A stretch of 64,000 nucleotides of DNA from Franzmannia qiaohouensis. Its GTDB lineage: Bacteria; Pseudomonadota; Gammaproteobacteria; Pseudomonadales; Halomonadaceae. Made by a program: the position numbers and the translations under genes. The stretch covers positions 1-64,000 of the forward strand of contig NZ_JARWAM010000013.1 in the NCBI RefSeq assembly GCF_031451695.1, read 5' to 3'. The notes below the pieces were generated by a model, which was not told where the DNA came from, did no database searches, and was given only the letters and a program-made list of their open reading frames with translations. Positions 26,433 to 35,423 of this stretch are shown in pieces (within the stretch, counting starts at the first letter, position 1; every line of letters starts with the position of its first letter).

Positions 26433-28061
26433 TCAATGGTGAAGATGGCGCTCATCCGGCGACACCGGCGTCGCCTGGATCCCCGCATCATCGAGATCCA
26501 CCCACGGCTCGCGTGGCGCTTCGGTGCGCGCCCCGGTACGTGCGGCAAAACGCTCGCCGTGCAGCGCCTTTAGCAGCCCCACCACCATCAGGATCACCAC
26601 CACCGAGAACGGCAAGGCCGCCATGATCACCGCCGACTGCAGCGTTTCCAGCCCACCGGCGAGTAGCAATACCGCCGTCAGCAGGCCCAGCACCACGCCC
26701 CAGATGATGCGATGCCCGGTAGGCGGCTCGGGATCACCGCCGGCAAGAATGGTGTTGATCACCAGGGTCCCGGCATTGGCGGAGGTGATCAGGTAGGTGG
26801 CAATCAGCACCACCAGTACCGCCGATACGCCGACGCCAACAATGCCCAGGTCCATGGCGGCCACCGTGGCGAACAGCGCGGTGGCCACATCGTCGTCAAC
26901 GGCCTGGATGATTCCCCCTGCGCCAAAAAGCTCGTGATAGAGCGCGGTGCCACCGAACAGGCCAATCCAGATAATGGTGATCACCGTGGGCACCAGCAAT
27001 ACGCCCATCACGAACTCGCGAAAGGTGCGCCCCCGCGAGACCCGCGCAATGAACATGCCGACGAAAGGCGACCAGGCCAGCCACCAGCCCCAGAAGAACA
27101 CCGTCCACTCGGACTGCCAATCATCGGCAATGGTGGCATTGGTATGAAAGGTCATGCCCAGCAGGTTTTGCAGATAGTCGCCGGCGGATTCGATGGTCAG
27201 GGCAATCAGGTACTGGGTCGGGCCGAACAGCAGCATGAAGACCACCACCGCGATACTCAGCCAGAAGTTGGCCTCCGAGAGCAGACGCACGCCGCGCTTG
27301 ACGCCGGAGACCACCGACAACGTTGCCACGCTCATGATGACGGCGGTGATGACCAATTGGAGGGTGACCGATGACGACAGTCCGAATACCGCGTCCAGTC
27401 CAGCATTCATTTGCTGGACACCCAGCCCCAGCGTGGTGGCGATCCCGAATACCGTGCCGAACACCGCCAGCAGGTCGACCAGGTCCCCCAGCATGCCATG
27501 GGTGCGCTTACCCAGGATCGGCTCCAGCCCGGAGCGCACCGTCAGCGGCAGATTGCGGCGATAGGCGAAGTAGGCCAGCACCAGCGCCACAAACGAAAAG
27601 ATCGCCCACCCATTGAGCCCCCAGTGAAAGTAGGTCAAGCGCATTGCCAGCCGCGCCGCCTCCGGGCTCATTCCATCGGCCACAAAGGGGTTTTCCTGAA
27701 ACTGCATGATCGGCTGGGCCACCGCCCAGAACAGAATCCCCACCCCCGTACCGGCGGCAAACAGCATCGAAATCCAGGAGAAGAAGGTGAACTCTGGCTG
27801 CTCGTTATCCCCTCCCAAGCGGACGTTCTTGAAGCGCCCGACGCCCAGCCAGATCATGAACAGCAATAGAAAAGCCACCAGCAGGACGTAGTACCACTCG
27901 AGAAAGGGGTTCACCAATCCACGCACACGCTCGAGGAGCTCGGCCAGATGCTCGGTAAAGAAGGCCCCGTACACCAGGGCTGCCCCCACCATGATGATGG
28001 CGATCAGCGTAACCCGAGCATTCATCCCCTTGAACAATCCCGCAGAGGCTTGGCGATACAT
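26433..28061 (-). CDS. BCCT-family osmolyte transporter
   Basis: A 542-residue betaine/choline/carnitine-type carrier with about twelve membrane segments. The family signature around SEWTVFFWGWWLAWSPF is clear, and GTGVGILFWAVAQP holds the glycine-rich stretch of the substrate path. Such carriers import glycine betaine, ectoine, choline or related compounds, usually with sodium. ATG 28061 follows GAGGAG; the longer frame would overlap the lipoprotein gene. It is the last gene of a minus-strand run after the Mce-type lipid transporter, which is an unusual partner. Confidence 0.92.
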   Translation of the reverse strand: MYRQASAGLFKGMNARVTLIAIIMVGAALVYGAFFTEHLAELLERVRGLVNPFLEWYYVLLVAFLLLFMIWLGVGRFKNVRLGGDNEQPEFTFFSWISMLFAAGTGVGILFWAVAQPIMQFQENPFVADGMSPEAARLAMRLTYFHWGLNGWAIFSFVALVLAYFAYRRNLPLTVRSGLEPILGKRTHGMLGDLVDLLAVFGTVFGIATTLGLGVQQMNAGLDAVFGLSSSVTLQLVITAVIMSVATLSVVSGVKRGVRLLSEANFWLSIAVVVFMLLFGPTQYLIALTIESAGDYLQNLLGMTFHTNATIADDWQSEWTVFFWGWWLAWSPFVGMFIARVSRGRTFREFVMGVLLVPTVITIIWIGLFGGTALYHELFGAGGIIQAVDDDVATALFATVAAMDLGIVGVGVSAVLVVLIATYLITSANAGTLVINTILAGGDPEPPTGHRIIWGVVLGLLTAVLLLAGGLETLQSAVIMAALPFSVVVILMVVGLLKALHGERFAARTGARTEAPREPWVDLDDAGIQATPVSPDERHLHH

Positions 28062-28077
28062 CACGTCTCCTCGCTTA

Positions 28078-28671
28078 TCAATCGACTGTCCACTCGACCA
28101 GCTCACCGGCGAGCCTTTCAGTGGCACGCCAGAGCGCCATCACGGCCTGTTCGACGGCAGCGTCGTCGAGCGCCTCGCGCACCTCGAAGCGTTGACTGCG
28201 CACGATGCGGTTGCGCGCGATATCGACCAGATGAGCATCGAAGACGATCATGGCGAAGGGTTCACCCTGCTCATACTGGACCCGGTAGGCGCGCAGCTGC
28301 CCGCCTAGCTGCAGGTCCGCGGCAACGCCCTGCTGGTCGGAGACCACGCGCGCCAGGCGGCCGTCACGCAGGAAGGCCTCCATCAGATGATCGCGCAGCA
28401 TCACTGGCACAGGGGCGTTCCAGCGCGCCTGGCCATAGCTCTGGAGGGTGATCGGGTCGGGCGCCACCACGATGTCCATGCCGCCCTGCACCTCATCGAC
28501 GGCAGGCCTGGCGACTCTCAATACCCTCTCGCTTGCCGGCGCTTGACTGGCCGCGAGCTGCGATGCCGGGAGCTGATAGACCTGGCGCGGCTCACGCTCG
28601 GGAAATACCGTACACCCCACGAGCAGCAGCAGTGTCGCCAGGACGCTCAGTTTAGCGGTGACATGTCTCAT
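28078..28671 (-). CDS. ABC-type transport auxiliary lipoprotein (PqiC/YmbA-like)
   Basis: A 197-residue lipoprotein with a signal peptide and lipobox (LLLVGC, lipidated Cys20). The mature part matches the ABC-transport-auxiliary domain found in PqiC, which forms an outer-membrane ring with Mce proteins. The start overlaps the MlaD-like stop by four bases. It is expected to complete the Mce transporter encoded by the three genes before it. Confidence 0.87.
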   Translation of the reverse strand: MRHVTAKLSVLATLLLLVGCTVFPEREPRQVYQLPASQLAASQAPASERVLRVARPAVDEVQGGMDIVVAPDPITLQSYGQARWNAPVPVMLRDHLMEAFLRDGRLARVVSDQQGVAADLQLGGQLRAYRVQYEQGEPFAMIVFDAHLVDIARNRIVRSQRFEVREALDDAAVEQAVMALWRATERLAGELVEWTVD

Positions 28672-29609
28672 GGATTGAACTCCGGTAAGCGCTCGCGTCC
28701 CAGCATGTAGCCGGCCGGGTCGCTATCGAACTGGCGGGTGGTGCGTTCGATCGTGTTGACCGCATCGCGAAAATCGCGAATCGCCGGCTCGAGAGCATTG
28801 ACCCCCTGCAGCCCCTGCTCGATGGAGCCGCGATTGTCGTTGAGGATCTCTTCCACCGAGGTCATTACGACATCCAGGCGGCGCATGACATCGGCCACAC
28901 TGCGCATCGTCTCTTCGCCATGCACGTCCAGCATCCGGCTGGTATCGATGACCAAACTATCGAGACGCTGGAACACCTGGTCGGCAGAGTCGGTCGCACT
29001 GGCCAGGTTGCTCACGGCGTCTCCCACTTCCTCCTGGTTGTCGAGGGCAAAACGGCTTAGCGCTTCGACGTTGCCGAGGATCATGGCAATGCTATTGGCG
29101 TTCTCTTCCGAGAACATCTGATTGACATTGTCGACCAGCGAGTTAACGCCAGCCACGGACGCTTCCCAGTTGGTGCGCAGGCGTGCAAACGGCGAGGGCT
29201 CGGCAATGATGACCGGCACCTCGCCGTCCCGCTCGGCCACCAGCGGCGGCCCGCTCAAGGAGTCGGTACTCAGCTGGATATGCGATGAGCCGGTGATACT
29301 GGTCATGGCGATACGCGCCTGGGTATCGGTGGTCACCGGCGTATCGGCAGCCACCGTAATGCGCGCGATGACCTGGGTCGGATCATTCTCATCGATACGC
29401 AAGCCGCTGACCGACCCGACGCGCAGGCCGTTGTACTCGACGCGGCTGCCGTCGGATAGGCCGCTCACCGCCTCCTGGAAGACCACATCGATGGGACGCG
29501 TCTCGCGCTCATCGCCGAACCTGACCAGCCATAGGCCAAACAGCGCCGTGGCAGCGATGAGCAGCAGGGTAATGCCACCGATCATGATGTGATTGGCACG
29601 TGGCTCCAT
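28668..29609 (-). CDS. MlaD/Mce-family periplasmic lipid-transport protein
   Basis: A 313-residue protein with one N-terminal membrane anchor (IGGITLLLIAATALFGLWL) and an MCE domain at residues 40-120 (GLSDGSRVEYNGLRVGSVSGL, TSITGSSHIQLS). A long helical C-terminal region follows, so it is longer than E. coli MlaD (183 residues). Such proteins form hexameric lipid channels between the inner membrane and the periplasm. It lies three bases from the ATPase gene and overlaps the lipoprotein gene. Confidence 0.91.
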   Translation of the reverse strand: MEPRANHIMIGGITLLLIAATALFGLWLVRFGDERETRPIDVVFQEAVSGLSDGSRVEYNGLRVGSVSGLRIDENDPTQVIARITVAADTPVTTDTQARIAMTSITGSSHIQLSTDSLSGPPLVAERDGEVPVIIAEPSPFARLRTNWEASVAGVNSLVDNVNQMFSEENANSIAMILGNVEALSRFALDNQEEVGDAVSNLASATDSADQVFQRLDSLVIDTSRMLDVHGEETMRSVADVMRRLDVVMTSVEEILNDNRGSIEQGLQGVNALEPAIRDFRDAVNTIERTTRQFDSDPAGYMLGRERLPEFNP

Positions 29610-29612
29610 CGC

Positions 29613-30425
29613 TCAAGCCTCCCTTGCCGAGTGTTTGGCCAGCTGGGCACTGCGCCCACGAGGACCATGGAAATAGTCACGAATCCACTCGTCATCGGTC
29701 TGTTCGACGACGCTCAGAGTATCGGCGACCAGCACCCTCTTGCCGGAGAGCACGGCGATCCTGTCGCACGTGGTATACAGCGTGTCGAGATCGTGGGTCA
29801 CCAGGAAGACCGTCAGCCCGAAGGCGTTTCTCAGCGTCAGCAGCAGCTGATCGAAGGCCGCGGCGCCGATGGGATCGAGCCCGGCGGTGGGCTCGTCGAG
29901 AAACAGGATGTCGGGGTCCAGGGCCAGCGCCCGCGCCAGGGCAGCGCGCTTGATCATGCCCCCGGAGAGCGCCGAGGGCGACAGCTCACCGGCATGCGCC
30001 GGTAGTCCCACCAGCGCCAGTTTGACCGCGGCCAGCTGCTCGGCCTCGGCACGCGGCAGGTTCAGGTGCTCACTCAGCGGCAGCGCCACGTTCTGGGTGA
30101 CGGTCAGCGAAGAGAATAGCGCGCCCTGCTGGAAGAGCACGCCGCAGCGCCTCTCCAGCAGCACGCGCCGACGCTCGGATAGCTGGTCGAGACGCTCGCC
30201 CAGCATCACTACCTCGCCGCCACTTGGCCGCACCAAGCCGACGATGCTCCGTAGCAGTACCGATTTGCCGCTGCCTGAGCCCCCCACCACGCCGAGGATT
30301 TCCCCCTGCATGACGTCGAGATCGAGATGCTCGTGCACCACATGCTCAGCGAAGCGATTCTGCAGTCCACGCACCTGGATGATCGCGTCTCCGGGCTCAG
30401 GCAGGCGTTGCTGTTTATCACTCAT
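29613..30425 (-). CDS. MlaF-like ABC transporter ATPase
   Basis: A 270-residue ATPase for lipid transport. Walker A is GGSGSGKS near residue 50, the signature is LSGGMIKRAALARAL, and Walker B is DILFLDEPTAGLD. The signature with M-I-K-R is characteristic of MlaF-type ATPases. Start and stop overlap the neighbouring permease and follow the same strand, so they are translationally coupled. Confidence 0.93.
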   Translation of the reverse strand: MSDKQQRLPEPGDAIIQVRGLQNRFAEHVVHEHLDLDVMQGEILGVVGGSGSGKSVLLRSIVGLVRPSGGEVVMLGERLDQLSERRRVLLERRCGVLFQQGALFSSLTVTQNVALPLSEHLNLPRAEAEQLAAVKLALVGLPAHAGELSPSALSGGMIKRAALARALALDPDILFLDEPTAGLDPIGAAAFDQLLLTLRNAFGLTVFLVTHDLDTLYTTCDRIAVLSGKRVLVADTLSVVEQTDDEWIRDYFHGPRGRSAQLAKHSAREA

Positions 30426-31555
30426 TACCAGCCCATCTCCATGAAGAACAGGGCCGCCAGCGCATCGACCAGGATCACCACGAAGATGCTCTGCACCACG
30501 CTCGAGGTGGTGTGCTGGCCAACCGACTCGGCGCTACCGCTGACCCTGAAGCCCTCCCGACAGCCGATCACGGCGATCAGGAAGGCAAACACCGGCGCCT
30601 TGCCCATCCCCACCAGGAAGTGCTGCAGCGGCACGTCGCGGTAGATGGCCATGATCCGCCCCAGCGGGATCTCGAGGGACAGCAGCGCCACCAGTCCCCC
30701 GCCCACTAGCCCCGACAGCAGGCCGACGAAGGCCAGCAGCGGTAGCGTGATCAGCAGCGCGAGCACCCGCGGCAGCACCAGCCACTCGGCCGGATCGAAA
30801 CCTTGCACGCGCAGCGCATCGATCTCCTCGTTGACCTTCATCGAGCCGATCTGCGCGGTAAAGGCGCTGGCGGTTCTGCCGGCCACCAGGATTGCCGCCA
30901 GCAGCACGCCAAATTCACGCATGAAGGAGTAGGCGACCAGGTCGACGGTATAGACGCTGGCACCGAAGGCGTCGAGCACCGTGGCACCCAGAAACGCCAC
31001 TACCGCGCCGATCATGAAGGTCAGCAGGGCCACGATCGGTAGCGCATTCAGGCCGGTATTCTGGATCTGGCTCATCAGCGCATTGACCCGCCAACGGCCC
31101 GGTCGCAGCGCTACCCGCGCGGCGACAGTGAGCGTCAGCCCGATAAAGCCGAGCAGACCGACGAGGTTTTGCAGGTTCAACTGCACGGCCCTGCCGATGC
31201 CCGCCAGACCATCGCCAAGCAGCGTCGTCTGTTGCGCTACAGGCTGCTGCTCGGCCTTGTCGAGGGCATCGCAGACCATGCGCAGCAGCGCACGGCGCTC
31301 ATCGCTGAGCGAGGTGTCGCTCGCGGCCAGGGCGCGCAGGCGCGCTACGCCAAGCAGGCGCGCAAACAGCACGACGCCGGCGGTGTCCAGCCTCTGGACC
31401 TGGGCAAGCTCGAGCGTTTCAGCTCCCCGCCAGCGCTCGACCTCTCGGCACAGCGTGGCGTAGTAGGCCAGTGTCCAGTCGCCGGTCGCTACCAGGCGCG
31501 GGGGGCGCTCACCGTTGGTCTGCTGCAGAGAGCCCGGACTACCTTCCGATTGCAT
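30425..31555 (-). CDS. MlaE-like permease with fused N-terminal STAS domain
   Basis: A 376-residue permease. Residues about 20-105 look like a STAS domain (LELAQVQRLDTAGVVLFARL), which in E. coli is the separate protein MlaB. The rest is the MlaE fold with five or six membrane segments and the conserved EFGVLLAAILVAGRTASAF and EIDALRVQGFDP motifs. First gene of the five-gene transporter run. The cargo is probably phospholipid, but direction and ligand are not shown by the sequence. Confidence 0.91.
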   Translation of the reverse strand: MQSEGSPGSLQQTNGERPPRLVATGDWTLAYYATLCREVERWRGAETLELAQVQRLDTAGVVLFARLLGVARLRALAASDTSLSDERRALLRMVCDALDKAEQQPVAQQTTLLGDGLAGIGRAVQLNLQNLVGLLGFIGLTLTVAARVALRPGRWRVNALMSQIQNTGLNALPIVALLTFMIGAVVAFLGATVLDAFGASVYTVDLVAYSFMREFGVLLAAILVAGRTASAFTAQIGSMKVNEEIDALRVQGFDPAEWLVLPRVLALLITLPLLAFVGLLSGLVGGGLVALLSLEIPLGRIMAIYRDVPLQHFLVGMGKAPVFAFLIAVIGCREGFRVSGSAESVGQHTTSSVVQSIFVVILVDALAALFFMEMGW

Positions 31556-31634
31556 CGCTATTCCCTTAGGCGTTGCGCGTGGTGATGATTGGCAGAGACC
31601 TACACTACCACGCTGGAAGGAGGGAAAATCTGCG

Positions 31635-32303
31635 TCAGGTCATGCGGCGATAGCGTTTAGGGTCGCGGCGCATCATCACCACGTCAGCCGCCGGAAATAC
31701 CACCTGCATCCCCAGATGCTCGGCCAGCCATTCGAAGGTAGCTTCACTGTAGAAGCACACATGGGTGGGGTCGAGGATATAGTGCCAGCTGGCGAAGGCC
31801 GCGCGGTCGCGCGGCCGCTTGGTCATCAGCCCCAGCCAGCCAGCAGGTCGCAGCAGCGCCACCAGCCGCTCGAGTTCGCGGCCGGGGGCCGCCAGGTGCT
31901 CGACCACCTCGGTGGCGGTGATGAAGTCGTACTCCCCCGCCAGCACCGCGCTGTCCGGCGCATAGTAGGGATCATAGATGCGCATCGGGTGGCCGGCCTC
32001 CTCGAACATTACCGACAGCGTCGGCCCCGGGCCGCTGCCGAAGTCGAGGCCGCGAGCCCCGGGGGCCAGCTCGGCGGCCAGCGGCGTGAACAGGCGCGAC
32101 AGGAAACGTCGGTAGCCGGCGTCATCCGGCGAATTCTGGTGCTGGTCGTAGACCGCGCGCTCCTCTGCCGGCGCCAGGTGGTAGGCAGGCGGCACGAAGA
32201 TCAGCGCGCAGCGCGGGCACTGCAGGTAGTCGCGCCGCTGGTCGCGGTGATAGTGGCTGCAGTGGGCGGCACCGCACAGCGGGCAGGTGGGGCTCTCGGT
32301 CAT
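31635..32303 (-). CDS. Zinc-ribbon class I methyltransferase
   Basis: A 222-residue protein. The N-terminus has a zinc ribbon (CPLCGAAHC, then CPRCALIF). A Methyltransf_23-type domain follows with motif I LDFGSGPGPTLSVMFEEAGH and FITATEVVEHL. The upstream open frame adds 50 codons, but ATG 32303 directly precedes the zinc ribbon. Neighbours do not define a substrate. It could share transcription with the permease gene 79 bases downstream. Confidence 0.84.
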   Translation of the reverse strand: MTESPTCPLCGAAHCSHYHRDQRRDYLQCPRCALIFVPPAYHLAPAEERAVYDQHQNSPDDAGYRRFLSRLFTPLAAELAPGARGLDFGSGPGPTLSVMFEEAGHPMRIYDPYYAPDSAVLAGEYDFITATEVVEHLAAPGRELERLVALLRPAGWLGLMTKRPRDRAAFASWHYILDPTHVCFYSEATFEWLAEHLGMQVVFPAADVVMMRRDPKRYRRMT

Positions 32304-32382
32304 GACGGCGGCTCGGTGCTGGCATCGGCGGATAGGGCGGGTATCATGAAGGCCCATATGGTAACGCCTCAAGGATGACCCG

Positions 32383-32760
32383 ATGAATGATACCGTCACT
32401 CCCGAGCCCAATCCGGTCGAACCGTCGAATGGGCCGGATACCACCATCCCCATCGTGGTCTATGTGCTGCATCTGGCAGGAATCGCCACCGGCGGGTTGA
32501 CCTCGCTGATCGGCGTGGTGATCGCCTACGTCTACCGCGGCAAGGGCCCCGACTGGCTCGACGAGCACTACCGCTTCCAGATCCGTACCTTCTGGATCTC
32601 GCTGGTCTACTTCCTGCTGGCCGGCATCCTGACCCTGATCGCCATCGGCTTCGTGCTATGGCTGGTGGTCGTGGTGTGGCTGGTGATTCGCTGCGTCAAG
32701 GGTATCAAGGCCCTGCAGGCCCAGCGCGCCCCGGACAACGTCGACACCTGGCTGTTCTGA
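32383..32760 (+). CDS. DUF4870-like small membrane protein
   Basis: A 125-residue protein with three hydrophobic segments (VVYVLHLAGIATGGLTSLIG, WISLVYFLLAGILTL and FVLWLVVVVWLVI) and the HYRFQIRTFW motif typical of DUF4870/TM2-like proteins. CAAGGATG precedes the ATG. Function unknown. It lies three bases before the acyltransferase gene, so the two should be cotranscribed. Confidence 0.83.
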   Translation: MNDTVTPEPNPVEPSNGPDTTIPIVVYVLHLAGIATGGLTSLIGVVIAYVYRGKGPDWLDEHYRFQIRTFWISLVYFLLAGILTLIAIGFVLWLVVVVWLVIRCVKGIKALQAQRAPDNVDTWLF

Positions 32761-32763
32761 ACC

Positions 32764-33696
32764 ATGAGCCGTAAGCCACGCTCCAGCGCCTCGCCGCTTC
32801 AGGCCAAACTGATTGCCGGGATCTGGCGCAGCCTGGCCGGCTGCCGCCTGGGCCTGCTGTGGCGGCTGGCGCGCATCGCCGGACCGCTGGTACACCGTTT
32901 CAGCCGTCGCGAGCGCGAGGTCACCGAGATCAACCTGGCCGAGGTCTACCCCGAGCAGAGCGACGCCGAGCGTCGCCGGCTGGCCCGCAGCAGCCTCGCT
33001 CACTCCACCGCCACCATGCTTGAGCTGGGCTTCGCCTGGATGGCCGAGCCGGGCCGCGTGGAACGCTCGATCATCGATGTCCACGGTCGCGAGCTGCTCG
33101 ATGACGCCCGCGCCGAGGGCCGCGGGGTCATCGTGCTGGCGCCCCACTTCGGCAACTGGGAGGTGCTCAACTTCTGGCTGTCGAGCCACTTCCCGTTCAC
33201 CGCCATGTACGAGCCTCCCAAGATCGAGCGCCTCGACCCGGTGATTCGCCACGGCCGCGAACGCATGGGCGCCAGCCTGGTGCCCACCAACCCGCGCGGC
33301 GTGGCGGCGCTGCTCAAGGCGCTCAAGCGCAGCGAGGCGGTGGGCATCCTGCCCGACCAGGAGCCGGACTGGGGCAGCGGCGTGTTCGCCCCCTTCTACG
33401 GCCGCCTGGCCTATACCGCCACCCTGCTGCCCAAGCTGGTCGCCCGCACCCAGGCGCGGGTGGTCACCGGGGTGGCGCAGCGGGTGCCGGGCAAGGGCTT
33501 CGTGATCCACTTCCTGGCCGCCGACACACGGGTCTACGAGACCGACGAGACCGCCTCGGCGGCCGGCGTCAACGCCTGCGTGGAGGCCGCCATTTCCTTG
33601 GAACCGGCCCAGTACCAGTGGGAATACAAGCGCTACCGCAAGGTGATCCAGGAGCAGCAGGGGCATCCCGACCACCCCTCATTCCGACTTTATTAA
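32764..33696 (+). CDS. LpxL/HtrB-family lysophospholipid or lipid A acyltransferase
   Basis: A 310-residue late acyltransferase of the LpxL/LpxM family. The catalytic HX4E motif is APHFGNWE near residue 125, and PDQEPDWGSGVFAPFYG forms the usual second block. These inner-membrane enzymes transfer a secondary acyl chain to lipid A or related lipids. A MITE-like repeat starts 8 bases after its stop and separates it from manC. Confidence 0.89.
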   Translation: MSRKPRSSASPLQAKLIAGIWRSLAGCRLGLLWRLARIAGPLVHRFSRREREVTEINLAEVYPEQSDAERRRLARSSLAHSTATMLELGFAWMAEPGRVERSIIDVHGRELLDDARAEGRGVIVLAPHFGNWEVLNFWLSSHFPFTAMYEPPKIERLDPVIRHGRERMGASLVPTNPRGVAALLKALKRSEAVGILPDQEPDWGSGVFAPFYGRLAYTATLLPKLVARTQARVVTGVAQRVPGKGFVIHFLAADTRVYETDETASAAGVNACVEAAISLEPAQYQWEYKRYRKVIQEQQGHPDHPSFRLY

Positions 33697-33703
33697 TCTC
33701 CCG

Positions 33704-33978
33704 AGAAACGCTGAATAAATCGTCGAGCGGGATGAAGCGGCTAGGTTCGTTCCCGACGAACCAACGCACTTCCCACATCCCTGTGGGGCGCAAAGCGCAC
33801 GGAGCACAGTACCGAGCGAAGCGACAAACATCCGGAGGATGGTCCCGAAGGGGCGAGAAGCCGAAGGCTGCGAGTCAACCGGAGCCTATGGGGTATAGGT
33901 GAGGATTCCGACCGGGCTGGCGCACCAGCACCGCGCAACGCCGTGATTCGCCCGCGCAGACATTTATGCAGTGTTTCT
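33704..33978. mobile_element. MITE-like element, copy 1
   Basis: The left end GAAACGCTGAATAAAT (33705-33720) is an imperfect inverted repeat of the right end ATTTATGCAGTGTTTC (33962-33977). The interior is shared with 60871-61078, including GAGTCAACCGGAGCCTATGG and GGGTATAGGTGAGGATTCC. This copy is longer because it carries about 57 extra bases near 33730-33787. No target duplication can be seen here. The right end abuts the manC stop codon. The minus-strand reading frame inside (33741-33938) is not considered a gene. There is no transposase, so it would need one supplied in trans. Confidence 0.72.
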
Positions 33979-35423
33979 TAGCCGCGGCCGTAGAGATCCT
34001 CGAACCGCACGATATCGTCCTCACCCAGGTAGCTCCCCGACTGCACCTCGATCAGCTCCAGCGGGATCTTGCCGGGGTTCTCCAGACGGTGGGTGGCGCC
34101 GATGGGGATATAGGTCGACTGGTTCTCGCTGAGCATGAATTCGCGCTCATCGAGGGTCACCCTGGCGGTGCCGCTGACCACCACCCAGTGCTCGGCGCGG
34201 TGATGGTGCAGCTGCCGCGAGAGGCGCCCCCCCGGCGCCACCGTGATGTGCTTGACCTGGTAGCGCTGGCCGCGCTCGATGGCCTGATAGCTACCCCAGG
34301 GCCGATGTACCCGAGGATGCTCGATCGGCTCCTCGCGCCCCGCCGCCAGCAGCCCCTCGACCAGCGTCTTGACCTCCTGGCTGCGCCGACGATCCGCAAC
34401 CAGCACCGCATCCTGGGTCACGACGATCACCAGGTCCTCTACCCCCAGGGCACTGACCAGGCGCTGCTCGGCGTGTACCAGCAGCCCGCGGCAGTCGTGC
34501 AGCTGCACATCGCCATGCACGGCATTACCGCGCTCATCCTTGGCGCTGGCCTCCCACAGCGCCTGGAACCCGCCGATATCCGACCAGCCGGCGTCCAGCG
34601 GGACCACTGCCGCGCGACTGGCATGCTCCATCACCGCATAGTCGATGGAGTCGGCAGGACTTGTCCGGAACGCCTCGGCGTCGAGGCGCAGGAAGTCGAG
34701 GTCCTCGCGGGCAGCGTCCAGCGCGGCACGGCAGGCGGCGAGCATGGCCGGCTGGCGCGTCGCCAGCTCGTCGAGGTAGCGCGAGGCGCGGAACACGAAC
34801 ATGCCGCTGTTCCACAGGTAGTCGCCGCTGGCCAGGTACACCTCGGCGGTGGCGCGGTCGGGTTTCTCGACGAAGCGCGACAGGCGGTACCCCGACTCGC
34901 CCAGCGCCGCACCTCGCTGCACATAGCCGTAGCCGGTCTCGGCGTATTCGGGCACCACGCCGAAAGTCACCAGCTCACCGCTTGCCGCCAGGCTCGCCGC
35001 CGCCGCCACGCTCGAGCGGAACGCCTGGTCATCACGGATCAAATGGTCGGCGGGCAGCACCAGCAGCAGCGGATCGCTGCCATCGCGACATGCATGAAGC
35101 GCCGCACAGGCAATCGCCGGGGCGGTATTGCGCCCCTCCGGCTCGAGCAGCAGGGTGGCATCGCCGACCCCGGCCTCGCGCAGCTGCTCGGCGAGCAGGA
35201 AGCGATGCGGCTCGCTGCCCACCACCAGCGCAGGCGCCAGGCGCAAACCAGCCAGGCGCGCCAGGGTCTGCTGCAGCAGGCTGCGGGGAGCAGCGTCGGG
35301 GGCCTGCCCACCCGGCAACCCGCCCAGGGTCAGGAACTGCTTGGGGTAGTGCTGGCGCGACAGCGGCCACAGCCGGCTGCCGCTGCCGCCGGCGAGAATC
35401 ACCGGGGTCAAGGACTCGCTCAT
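33978..35423 (-). CDS. manC: Mannose-1-phosphate guanylyltransferase / mannose-6-phosphate isomerase
   Basis: A 481-residue bifunctional enzyme of GDP-mannose synthesis. The N-terminal nucleotidyltransferase starts VILAGGSGSRLWPLSRQHYP with KQFL, the GDP-mannose pyrophosphorylase signature. FVEKPD and LWNSGMFVF follow. Residues 350-475 form the type II isomerase cupin (RPWGSYQAIERGQRYQVKHI, HHHRAEHWVVVSGTA). It overlaps the upstream sulfatase-like gene by four bases (ATGA), so the two are one transcript. GDP-mannose supplies surface glycan synthesis. Confidence 0.95.
   Translation of the reverse strand: MSESLTPVILAGGSGSRLWPLSRQHYPKQFLTLGGLPGGQAPDAAPRSLLQQTLARLAGLRLAPALVVGSEPHRFLLAEQLREAGVGDATLLLEPEGRNTAPAIACAALHACRDGSDPLLLVLPADHLIRDDQAFRSSVAAAASLAASGELVTFGVVPEYAETGYGYVQRGAALGESGYRLSRFVEKPDRATAEVYLASGDYLWNSGMFVFRASRYLDELATRQPAMLAACRAALDAAREDLDFLRLDAEAFRTSPADSIDYAVMEHASRAAVVPLDAGWSDIGGFQALWEASAKDERGNAVHGDVQLHDCRGLLVHAEQRLVSALGVEDLVIVVTQDAVLVADRRRSQEVKTLVEGLLAAGREEPIEHPRVHRPWGSYQAIERGQRYQVKHITVAPGGRLSRQLHHHRAEHWVVVSGTARVTLDEREFMLSENQSTYIPIGATHRLENPGKIPLELIEVQSGSYLGEDDIVRFEDLYGRG

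Noticed and set aside
33741..33938. Minus-strand 65-codon frame inside MITE copy 1 (similar frame in copy 2 at 60815-61063)
   Set aside because: The shared peptide comes from the repeat, the frames extend into unrelated flanks, and there is no ribosome site.
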